Assembly (NCBI GenBank): GCA_016928435.1 | Contig: JAFGKT010000048.1 | Span: 1-64,000, forward strand | Source: Sedimentisphaerales bacterium | Lineage (GTDB): Bacteria > Planctomycetota > Phycisphaerae > Sedimentisphaerales > SM23-30 | DNA length: 64,000 bases | Direction of reading: 5' to 3' | Shown here: one piece after another, positions 9,719 through 16,546 of the stretch | Layout: every line of letters starts with the position of its first letter | Position numbering within the stretch: position 1 is the first letter of the stretch | Translations under genes and position numbers: made by a program | The notes under the pieces: generated by a model | Database searches by the model: none | Told to the model about the DNA's origin: nothing | Seen by the model: the letters and a program-made list of their open reading frames with translations, nothing else

Positions 9719-10612
9719 ATGAGAGTACTCGTAAAACGCGGCTTCTCCCTGATCAGCGATCTGCGCTTCAATGGCGGCCCGATATATATCGGCCGCCAAC
9801 CGGGCTGTAACATTTATCTACCCGATAAAAGTGTTTCTCGGCAACACGCAGTATTCTTCACCAGTTCTTCCGATGCCTGGATGATACAGGATCTGCAATC
9901 GGCCAACCGTACCACGCTAAATCGACGGCCTGTCACCAAAATGCCTTTGCGCGACGGTGATATCATCGGCATCGCTGATTTCACGCTGGAAATCCACTTG
10001 GACGATGACGTTATTAACGCCATCAACGACAAACCCATTGATTTGGGTGATACCATCGTGGCTGCCAGCCCCCTGCCCAACACAGTGTGCGAAATCGGTC
10101 GAGATTCCAACCGTCCTCTGCATCTATCTTCCACACGACTGCCCGGGATCTATGACGTGGTCGCCAAGCTGGTCGCGCAGAATGATGAAGAAAGTCTATT
10201 GGACCAGCTTACCGATATCCTATTGGAGCAATTTCAGGCTTGGCATGTTTGGGCTGGTCTGCGGGAGACAACATCGGGACCATTAACCTGCCATGGCGGC
10301 AAAACGCGCGATGATCGAAAGGTGAGCCTGGAAAAACTGGCAGGCAAAAAGATCATCCGCGAGGCGATCGACAAAGAGGCTTACATATTGCTTCCTGACG
10401 TCGCTGAGGCAGCCAATCCCGACGACACGCAGTTTCCCGGTCTGCAAAAACTCCGCTCCGCACTAGCTACACCCATCTTCGCCCCTGAAGGTGCTTATGG
10501 CGTTATATACATTGATAACGCGATCGATCAAGCACCTTACAATCACAACGACTTGGATTACCTCACCCTCATCAGCACCGTTCTGGCTGCTTTGGTCGAG
10601 CATGTCGGCTGA
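9719..10612 (+). CDS. FHA-GAF domain protein
   Basis: A 297-residue cytoplasmic signalling protein. Residues 1-100 form a forkhead-associated domain that binds phosphothreonine peptides (IYIGRQPGCNIYLPDKSVSRQHA, then the Asn turn SANRTTLN). After a linker, residues of about 155-295 form a GAF domain ending in GVIYIDN. The same FHA-GAF pairing heads many adenylate cyclases and sigma54-type regulators, but no output domain follows, so it may act as an adaptor for a Ser/Thr kinase encoded elsewhere. The Shine-Dalgarno site is weak, and no other start fits. Confidence 0.85.
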   Translation: MRVLVKRGFSLISDLRFNGGPIYIGRQPGCNIYLPDKSVSRQHAVFFTSSSDAWMIQDLQSANRTTLNRRPVTKMPLRDGDIIGIADFTLEIHLDDDVINAINDKPIDLGDTIVAASPLPNTVCEIGRDSNRPLHLSSTRLPGIYDVVAKLVAQNDEESLLDQLTDILLEQFQAWHVWAGLRETTSGPLTCHGGKTRDDRKVSLEKLAGKKIIREAIDKEAYILLPDVAEAANPDDTQFPGLQKLRSALATPIFAPEGAYGVIYIDNAIDQAPYNHNDLDYLTLISTVLAALVEHVG

Positions 10613-10866
10613 ACACATCCCAACCGGTAAAAGCCATAGCTAATATCATCAATCGCTGCGCTGTTTCTCTAATCATTATCCAAACTGTCGCTTTTGGAGA
10701 TAGGCGGGCCTAGCCACCCCACCTATATTACGTTATTTTGCTGAAAAACTCGCGACGGCAGGTGTGTCAGCCTGGATTTTGATCACATTAAACTTATTAT
10801 TTGCAAGCACTTACAAAAATCAGGCTGGTCTCACAGGTATTTTCACTAGTTTTTGCCGCTTTCCTA
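10613..10866. other. Spacer with no recognised content
   Basis: About 250 bases between the FHA-GAF gene and the candidate small RNA promoter. No gene or strong structure was recognised. Confidence 0.5.
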
Positions 10867-10895
10867 TTGACTTTTGGGCCTACTATCTCTATTAT
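10867..10895 (+). promoter_or_regulatory. Near-consensus sigma70 promoter
   Basis: TTGACT, exactly 17 bases, then TATTAT; each box differs from consensus at one position. No protein gene lies downstream on this strand before a strong terminator at 11035, so it appears to drive a short non-coding transcript. Confidence 0.65.
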
Positions 10896-10901
10896 AAGGG
10901 A

Positions 10902-11088
10902 CTTACAGGGGGTTGAATGGCGGCATGACCTTAGTGTGTGTAAGGTCGGGTCGTCTCCGGCAAGCTATGTGTATCACCAAAATTTGTGTTAATCCAACTA
11001 AGATAACTGTCTGGGTAGGGATTGAGAGCTAGGAACGGCCTGAGTGAAGTTGGTTTTTTGCCCCCTTCGCTTGGGCCGTGACTTTTTT
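10902..11088 (+). ncRNA. Candidate small RNA of about 185 nt
   Basis: Bounded by a near-consensus promoter and a 15-bp terminator hairpin, with no open reading frame of note. An internal perfect hairpin GACCTTA/TAAGGTC lies at 10927-10947. The size fits a 6S-like or other housekeeping RNA. However, SRP, tmRNA and RNase P core motifs are absent and a clear 6S-type long rod was not found, so it is left unassigned. The next gene downstream is on the other strand, which argues against a riboswitch. Confidence 0.5.
11035..11088 (+). terminator. Strong rho-independent terminator
   Basis: A 15-bp stem, ACGGCCTGAGTGAAG with CTTCGCTTGGGCCGT (several G-U pairs), a 15-base loop, then GAC and six T. On the minus strand no T-run follows, so the orientation is plus. 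Confidence 0.8.
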
Positions 11089-11154
11089 GGGGGTAATTCC
11101 CGCAAGGTTTATCCAATCGTCCGCCGAGCCAAGCCCCCCACCCCAATAAGCAGC

Positions 11155-12306
11155 TTACTCAAACCAAGCGTTCGCTAGAAATCCACTGTAGGCCGCTAAG
11201 CCCTGTTCCAAGGCCTTCAGTTCAATGAATTCGTCGGGCGTGTGGGCTTGGCGAATATCGCCGGGGCCAAACACCACAGTGGCGATACCAAGGCCGCCAA
11301 ACGCACTGGCGTCGGTAGCATACGGAACCACAGTTGTCTCACTGTTACCCGTCAAATGCTCGACCGTCCGGCGTAATTGCAGCACCAATGGGGCGTCTTC
11401 ATCGGTCTCCATGGCTCCGTATTCGTTGTAGAACATGACATCAATGTCACTAAAACCATGCTGCTTGAGAAATTCCGCCAACTCATCCCTGCCCTGGGCT
11501 GCGCTGTGGCCCGGCAGAAGACGCCAATCAATCCACGCGGTGGCACTATCCGGGACAACATTGGCCTGCTGACCGCCATTTACCATCGTTACCGTCAAGG
11601 TTTCGCAGCCTAAACGCTGATGGCCCGGAGCTTCGGATAGAGATTGTCCGTACTGCTCTAACAGTGAGATTGCTCGCGCCAAGGGATATATGGCGTTTTG
11701 CCCTAGATGAGGGGCCGAGCTATGAGCCGTCCTTCCACTACTGCTTAGCGTCAATCGTGCCACGCCTTTGTGGGCGACCACCACGGACAAACCGGTGGGC
11801 TCTCCAAATATCGCGCCAGTGATGGCGTCGCCTCGTTCGACCGCGAATCTGCGAGCCCCGAGCATATTGTGTTCTTCGCCGCAACTGGCCAGAAACACGA
11901 TATTGTGGGGCAACCGACCGGCTCTGATACGATCACGCACAGCGATCATCATCGCCGCGAGGCAACCTTTGGTATCACAGGAACCGCGACCATAAAGCCT
12001 GCCATCTTTAATCACGGGGTCAAAAGGGTCAATGGTCATACCCTGGACATCAACTGTATCAAGATGCGCCGAAAGCAACAGGGTTTTGGTGCGATCTTGT
12101 CCCTCGGCTTGCACCACTACATTGGGACGGCCCGGCGCAACGGACCAAAACTCAGCGTTCAAACCTTCTCTCACAAACCAATCGTGAACATATTGAGCTA
12201 TAGCTTCTTCACCATAGGGATGGGACCATTGGATACGGTCCTGTGGGCTGACACTGGCAATCGCCACTAACGCACGGGCAAGCTCTACCACTTCACTGAA
12301 CGCCAT
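11155..12306 (-). CDS. M20-family amidohydrolase (ArgE/DapE type)
   Basis: A 383-residue zinc-dependent deacylase of the M20 family, the group containing acetylornithine deacetylase and succinyl-diaminopimelate desuccinylase. All metal-site segments are present in order: SAHLDTVD, GRGSCDTKG, SCGEEHN (catalytic Glu plus ligand), GEPTG, and the last ligand His in IRQAHTPDE. A dimerisation lid domain lies in the middle (GRTAHSSAPHLGQNA). A role in arginine or lysine synthesis is plausible but the exact substrate cannot be decided. The ATG at 12306 has AGGAG seven bases upstream; the ORF-track extension of 17 residues is dropped. Confidence 0.88.
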   Translation of the reverse strand: MAFSEVVELARALVAIASVSPQDRIQWSHPYGEEAIAQYVHDWFVREGLNAEFWSVAPGRPNVVVQAEGQDRTKTLLLSAHLDTVDVQGMTIDPFDPVIKDGRLYGRGSCDTKGCLAAMMIAVRDRIRAGRLPHNIVFLASCGEEHNMLGARRFAVERGDAITGAIFGEPTGLSVVVAHKGVARLTLSSSGRTAHSSAPHLGQNAIYPLARAISLLEQYGQSLSEAPGHQRLGCETLTVTMVNGGQQANVVPDSATAWIDWRLLPGHSAAQGRDELAEFLKQHGFSDIDVMFYNEYGAMETDEDAPLVLQLRRTVEHLTGNSETTVVPYATDASAFGGLGIATVVFGPGDIRQAHTPDEFIELKALEQGLAAYSGFLANAWFE

Positions 12307-12442
12307 CAAAAAAACTCCTATGCTTACGGCAAAAAAGATGTGCCGACAATATAACACATTTCAGCATATCACAAGGCCCGCCCAACAGCAATCGCCTTTT
12401 TATTGTGTACCAACCTAATGCATACATATGCTGTCTATTCTA

Positions 12443-12472
12443 TTGACCGCCCAGTAATAATCATGCCATAAG
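12443..12472 (+). promoter_or_regulatory. Possible promoter
   Basis: TTGACC, an 18-base spacer and CATAAG. It is weaker than the other promoters listed. It is recorded because a T-rich hairpin follows about 240 bases downstream with no gene between. Confidence 0.3.
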
Positions 12473-12711
12473 CGGTTAAAGATTGCGTTCGGGTTCAGGC
12501 GATAAATATTAGTGTGAGAGTACTGTTCCCAAGAACTTGTTGTAATCAGCGGTGTCGGTGTTAATGGAATAGGCTGGCACCGAACGGAATGAAAAACTTG
12601 GCTTAACTGCTGCGTATGTGGGAATCGCAGATTAACTCTATAGAGTAAAACAGAATTTAGCCATTTTAATTATGCCGGTAACCTGTTCTGGTTTAACGAA
12701 GGGTTCACTGA

Positions 12712-12748
12712 GGCAGGAGTCATTTGTTATGGCCCCTGCTGTTTTTTT
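12712..12748 (+). terminator. Possible terminator hairpin
   Basis: GGCAGG pairs with CCTGCT (one G-U), followed by G and seven T. The stem is only six pairs. With the possible promoter at 12443 it could delimit a small RNA of about 270 nt that contains a TCGGTG/CACCGA inverted repeat. Confidence 0.35.
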
Positions 12749-12774
12749 GCGCCCAATCTGATTGCCTAGCGGGG

Positions 12775-12826
12775 GCGATTTAAGATTCGCTGTTGGGGGT
12801 GTGAACTGATAGATTGACCGATGGTG
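12775..12826 (+). repeat. Direct repeat A, copy 1
   Basis: A 52-nt sequence beginning GCGATTTAAGATTCGCTGT and ending ATGGTG, repeated at 12944-12995 with three mismatches. The copies are 169 bases apart. The first bases form a small hairpin (GCGA/TCGC). Confidence 0.8.
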
Positions 12827-12829
12827 ATT

Positions 12830-12877
12830 GGTTGGTGTTCGATCACCCTTTAGCTGCGCGAAAGGGCGGGCACCCGG
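12830..12877 (+). repeat. Repeat B, copy 1
   Basis: A 48-nt unit containing the hairpin CACCCTTT, AGCTGCGCG loop, AAAGGGCG. Related copies are at 12898-12944 and 12995-13030. The stem here is one base short of perfect. Confidence 0.75.
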
Positions 12878-12897
12878 ATGGTTGGGGAATTGGGCTT

Positions 12898-12944
12898 GGT
12901 TGGTGTTCTACCACCCTTTAGCTGCGCGAAAGGGTGCCACCCGG
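12898..12944 (+). repeat. Repeat B, copy 2
   Basis: Same unit as 12830-12877 with a perfect 8-bp stem (CACCCTTT/AAAGGGTG) and the same nine-base loop. It abuts the second copy of repeat A. Confidence 0.75.
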
Positions 12945-12995
12945 CGATTTAAGATTCGCTGTCGGTGGTGTGAACTGATAGATTGACCAATGGTG
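12944..12995 (+). repeat. Direct repeat A, copy 2
   Basis: Second copy of the 52-nt repeat A, immediately followed by a degenerate repeat B. The A-B order is therefore duplicated as a block. Confidence 0.8.
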
Positions 12996-13030
12996 GTTGG
13001 TGTTCTATCACCCTTTTGTCGCGTGCGAGG
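12995..13030 (+). repeat. Repeat B, degenerate copy 3
   Basis: It begins like the other B units (GGTTGGTGTTCTATCACCC) but the right arm of the hairpin is lost, so it looks like a decayed copy. Confidence 0.55.
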
Positions 13031-13046
13031 ATAGATGATGGGGCTG

Positions 13047-13096
13047 GGAACCGCGTGGGTAACTTTGAACAAGATGTTCAAAATTACCCACCCTAC
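13047..13096 (+). repeat. Dispersed 50-nt hairpin repeat, copy 2
   Basis: Identical to 4481-4530 at 48 of 50 positions. One of the two changes (A to T in the left arm) creates an extra base pair, consistent with the hairpin itself being maintained. Confidence 0.85.
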
Positions 13097-13169
13097 CGAG
13101 GGTTATAATGCTTGATTGGTCACGCTTTTGTCTGACGACAATAAAGCTCTGTGAGGATAGGAATTATGC

Positions 13170-13197
13170 TTGGCAATTATCACAGTTTCGGTATGAT
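13170..13197 (+). promoter_or_regulatory. Candidate promoter of the HEAT-repeat gene
   Basis: TTGGCA, a 16-base spacer and TATGAT. The predicted transcript begins about 13204, downstream of the ORF-track start at 13108, which supports the ATG at 13279. Confidence 0.5.
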
Positions 13198-13278
13198 AGT
13201 CTTAAGGAAACTCTAAGAATTGTCACTATAAGGCTATTGCCTCAAGTAATTTGTGTTTCATGGAGGTCATCGCTGCAA

Positions 13279-14346
13279 ATGAATAACTCAATAGCTCAAA
13301 CTAAAGGCCGGCGTAGGTTTGCACGGCAAGCCCTGGTTTTGCTGATGGTTTTAATAGCTGCCTTAGTTGGATCAAGCGGCTGCAACAGCCCAACTAATAC
13401 TTTCAGCAGCATATCGCCATCGCAACTCAATCAGAGAATCCGCGCCGTCACCAACGCCGCGGTTGTCTCCTCCGATCCTATTACCCGTTGTCATGGTCTG
13501 GAATCTTTGGCCGCCCTTAATGACCTCCAAGCGGCTGCGACAATCCACCGGCATTTCTATGACAATAGTGCGGCTGTGCGATTCGCCGCTGCCATGGCTG
13601 CCGGGGATATGCGCGACACTACCGCCCGTCCTCAATTACAGATATTGCTGCGCGACAACAGTATATCGGTACAGTTGGCTGCGGCGTATGCGTTGGAACG
13701 AATCGGCGACCAGCGTTTCGGCAATTGGTATGATCATGTATTGGCCAGTGACAACGCCCAACTGTGCGGTCAAGCCTGTATGATTCTGGGACGACTGGGC
13801 AATAACGGAATTCGCCAAGATAGTCGCGATAAACTGTGGCGGGTTCTCAACAGACCTGACCAAGACACCGCGGTAAGATTGCAGGCGGCGGAAGCACTTG
13901 CGCGACTTGGCGACGAGAGAATCATCGAAAGATTATTGGCTTATGGCGGCAGTACGTATGCCGACGATAGACTCATGGCCATATCCGGTTTGGAGCTTTT
14001 AGGTGGAGCGGACGCGTTTGCGATGTTGACAGTGTTAGCGGGTGACCCCCAAATTGAAGTGCGTTTGGCGGCTTTTGGCGCATTGGGAAGCGCCAACGAT
14101 CAAACTAACCTGCAAGAACTTCGTGACGCTCTTGAATATCGTGATCCTGACGGCGATCAAGTCGTAACCGAAAGAGTGCGGGGGTTAGCTTTGCTGTCTT
14201 TAGGCAAAATCGCCAATCCGCAAGACGGAAATCTGCTCTACCATACCATGGAAGATAATTCTGAATACCTCAGATTGGCTGCCGCTCGCGCGGCCATAGA
14301 TTGGCTGCGTAATCAGAACCAGATAATCAGTGCAACAGGTATGTAA
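13279..14346 (+). CDS. Secreted or lipid-anchored HEAT-repeat protein
   Basis: A 355-residue protein with a charged N-terminus, a hydrophobic segment and a Cys in GSSGCNS. The Cys resembles a lipobox, but the -3 position is atypical. The rest consists of about eight HEAT/PBS-lyase-like helical repeats (for example VRFAAAMAAGDM, VRLQAAEALARLGDE, VRLAAFGALGSA), a scaffold for protein binding. The ATG at 13279 is preceded by GGAGGT. The ORF-track start lies upstream of the predicted promoter and encodes 57 residues with no family character. The stop is 13 bases before the next start, so the two genes are likely co-transcribed. Specific partner unknown. Confidence 0.8.
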   Translation: MNNSIAQTKGRRRFARQALVLLMVLIAALVGSSGCNSPTNTFSSISPSQLNQRIRAVTNAAVVSSDPITRCHGLESLAALNDLQAAATIHRHFYDNSAAVRFAAAMAAGDMRDTTARPQLQILLRDNSISVQLAAAYALERIGDQRFGNWYDHVLASDNAQLCGQACMILGRLGNNGIRQDSRDKLWRVLNRPDQDTAVRLQAAEALARLGDERIIERLLAYGGSTYADDRLMAISGLELLGGADAFAMLTVLAGDPQIEVRLAAFGALGSANDQTNLQELRDALEYRDPDGDQVVTERVRGLALLSLGKIANPQDGNLLYHTMEDNSEYLRLAAARAAIDWLRNQNQIISATGM

Positions 14347-14359
14347 CCCAAACATAACT

Positions 14360-15481
14360 ATGGCAGGTTTAATATTATTTTTCGCTTTAGCGTTATTCGT
14401 TTCTTTCTTCTGTTCACTGATGGAAGCGGTAATGCTGAGCGTTTCTCACAGCTATGTGGAAACACTGGTCCAGGCTCGTCCCAAGGCCGGCAAACTCCTC
14501 AAGAAGCTGAAAGATCGCATTGACCGCCCTCTAGCTGCCATCTTAACCTTAAACACCATCGCCAATACTATCGGTGCCGCGGGCGTAGGCGCGCAAGCCC
14601 TGAAGCTGGCTAATAGGACATGGCCTGACTCCAATAACGGTAAATGGGTTGCATTAGCTTCGGGATTGCTCACCTTGGCGATTTTGGTTTGTTCAGAAAT
14701 CATCCCCAAGACTCTGGGGGCGATCTACCATCGCCGACTGTCTCCATTGGCTGCCTATGCGATCAACGGTCTCATCAAAATCACATATCCTATTGTTGTG
14801 TCTTCCGAAGCCTTGGCGAAATTAATCGCCCGAAATTCAACCACCTACGGGATTTCGCGCGAAGAGATGATCGCCTCGGCTGAGTTAGGCGCCCATGCCG
14901 GGGAAATCGACAAACAAGAGATAAGAATTATTCGTAATCTTTTGCGGCTCAACACCGTAAGAGCTAAGGACGTCATGACTCCACGTTCGGTGTTATTCGC
15001 TCTCAAACAGCGATTGACCGTGGGTGAAGTAGTACGCAACCATAGCCCGATACGCTACAGCCGTTTGCCGATATTCCAGAAGGACATGGATCACATAACT
15101 GGTTTCGTTTTACGTCACGACGTATTGCAGAGCTACTCAAAAGGGGATATCAATACCATACTAAAGAAATTGCGCAAACCTATTCACGCCATACCTTATA
15201 CAAAAAGCGTGGCTTTGGTACTTGAAGAGTTCATTCATTTAGGTGAACAAATATTTCTCGTTGTGGATGAATACGGCGGGACGGCTGGGATTATAACTCT
15301 GGAGGATGCCATTGAAACCCTGCTCGGAGTAGAAATCGTTGATGAACTGGATTCAGTGGCAGACATGCGCAAACTAGCCAAGCACTTGCTCGAAAAGCGG
15401 CGGGCAGAAATGAACCTGCAAGACGAGAATGTCAACAATTCTGCCGTTCCACCTGACCAACCGCAAAACCCGGCCCAATAG
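14360..15481 (+). CDS. CNNM transmembrane and CBS-domain protein (CorC/HlyC-like)
   Basis: A 373-residue membrane protein. The N-terminal CNNM (DUF21) domain has about four membrane spans (residues 1-165, with EIIPKTLGA typical of the family). It is followed by a CBS pair (VMTPRSVLFAL, then FLVVDEYGGTAGIITLEDAIE). The C-terminal CorC transporter-associated domain seems to be missing; the protein ends in a polar tail. Relatives take part in magnesium or cobalt efflux. The start at ATG 14360 gives a membrane helix at once; the ORF track uses a GTG 30 bases earlier, inside the preceding gene. Neither has a strong Shine-Dalgarno site. Confidence 0.85.
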   Translation: MAGLILFFALALFVSFFCSLMEAVMLSVSHSYVETLVQARPKAGKLLKKLKDRIDRPLAAILTLNTIANTIGAAGVGAQALKLANRTWPDSNNGKWVALASGLLTLAILVCSEIIPKTLGAIYHRRLSPLAAYAINGLIKITYPIVVSSEALAKLIARNSTTYGISREEMIASAELGAHAGEIDKQEIRIIRNLLRLNTVRAKDVMTPRSVLFALKQRLTVGEVVRNHSPIRYSRLPIFQKDMDHITGFVLRHDVLQSYSKGDINTILKKLRKPIHAIPYTKSVALVLEEFIHLGEQIFLVVDEYGGTAGIITLEDAIETLLGVEIVDELDSVADMRKLAKHLLEKRRAEMNLQDENVNNSAVPPDQPQNPAQ

Positions 15482-15508
15482 TGATGATATTACCGGGAGA
15501 TTTCGGTA

Positions 15509-16546
15509 TTAAACATCGCTTGCGGTACGCACTATCACTTTTCGCCTGAGAATTTCGATCAGACCACAATTCTTGTATAGCTTCATTGCCGGGCTGTTGC
15601 GGTGGTCCACAGCCAGAGAAAGCGATTCAGCCCCGGTGCGTGCCGCGGCAGCTTGGGCTTCCTTCACCATACAATCTCCCAGCCCCATACCCCGAAATTC
15701 CGGATCTACCCCCATATACGTCAACTCTAAAGTAGCATGACAAGGAATTGGCGACAACAGTAACACCCCCACCGGAGTGTCGCCTTTGATTAGCAGGCGC
15801 CAGAGCGATGGATCAAATTTGCCGGCCGCTTTGTGACCCTCAAGTATATCGTCTATGCTGCGAAAAGATTCCAGTTCATTACAATCCAGACTATTGATAT
15901 AACTGCGCAAAACAGTATGAGCAAAGAGATCACGATGTTCTTGATCGTAGCTCTGCCAGCGCGAATCTTTCGGCACAGAAGCAACTGTCGGCGGTGCCGC
16001 GGTCAAACAAGCCATATAGATCAGTTCTGTTAAATCCTCAAAGCCGCTGTTCAAAGTCAACTGATGTCGAAGCGAATCAGCCGGGTCTATCATAATTTGT
16101 AATATTCGACTGCCCTCGGCAAAAGCACGGTCAGCGAGCATTCGCAGGGATCCCAAGGCACTTCGCCATACCGCGTTATTGTCCGCGGCTTGCGGCGCGA
16201 TTGCTGAGGTTAGAACCATTGCCGTGCCCCCCGGTTGAGCTACATAGAAAGCGGCATGAACTAACTCATTGCCGTATTGGACAATTTGCAGACGGGATAG
16301 ATCATAGGCGCCTTCGGCGGCAGTGGCTTTGAAAGCCGTCAAATGTTCCGCCATGTTCTGAGATGCTGAATTTTTCTCGGCCAACAGAAGCATTAACGCG
16401 CGATCAACTTCGTCGGGACGCGCGAGTCTGATGCGAGTCTGATAGATTTCATCTGAACCGACAGACCGATAGCGAGGGCCGGCCTTTTCCGCGGACCGAG
16501 TTCGGCGTGAATCCAATATACGACTATTGCGCGAAGGGCGCGGCAT
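15509..16546 (-). CDS. GNAT-family N-acetyltransferase, two-domain
   Basis: A 345-residue protein. The C-terminal half is a clear GNAT domain: strand 4 with LELTYMGVDPEFRG followed by the acetyl-CoA loop RGMGLG, and SPAMKLYKNCGL at the end. The N-terminal half looks like a second, degenerate GNAT fold, an arrangement seen in mycothiol-synthase-like enzymes. The substrate is unknown. Its start lies 23 bases inside the end of the 743-residue gene, so it is the last gene of the long operon. It converges on the CNNM gene. Confidence 0.8.
   Translation of the reverse strand: MPRPSRNSRILDSRRTRSAEKAGPRYRSVGSDEIYQTRIRLARPDEVDRALMLLLAEKNSASQNMAEHLTAFKATAAEGAYDLSRLQIVQYGNELVHAAFYVAQPGGTAMVLTSAIAPQAADNNAVWRSALGSLRMLADRAFAEGSRILQIMIDPADSLRHQLTLNSGFEDLTELIYMACLTAAPPTVASVPKDSRWQSYDQEHRDLFAHTVLRSYINSLDCNELESFRSIDDILEGHKAAGKFDPSLWRLLIKGDTPVGVLLLSPIPCHATLELTYMGVDPEFRGMGLGDCMVKEAQAAAARTGAESLSLAVDHRNSPAMKLYKNCGLIEILRRKVIVRTASDV

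Noticed and set aside
10902-11088. tmRNA, SRP RNA or RNase P RNA
   Set aside because: Their core conserved sequences were not found in the transcript, so the RNA is left unassigned.
12775-13030. CRISPR array
   Set aside because: The repeats are unequal in spacing and kind, with no regular spacers and no cas genes.
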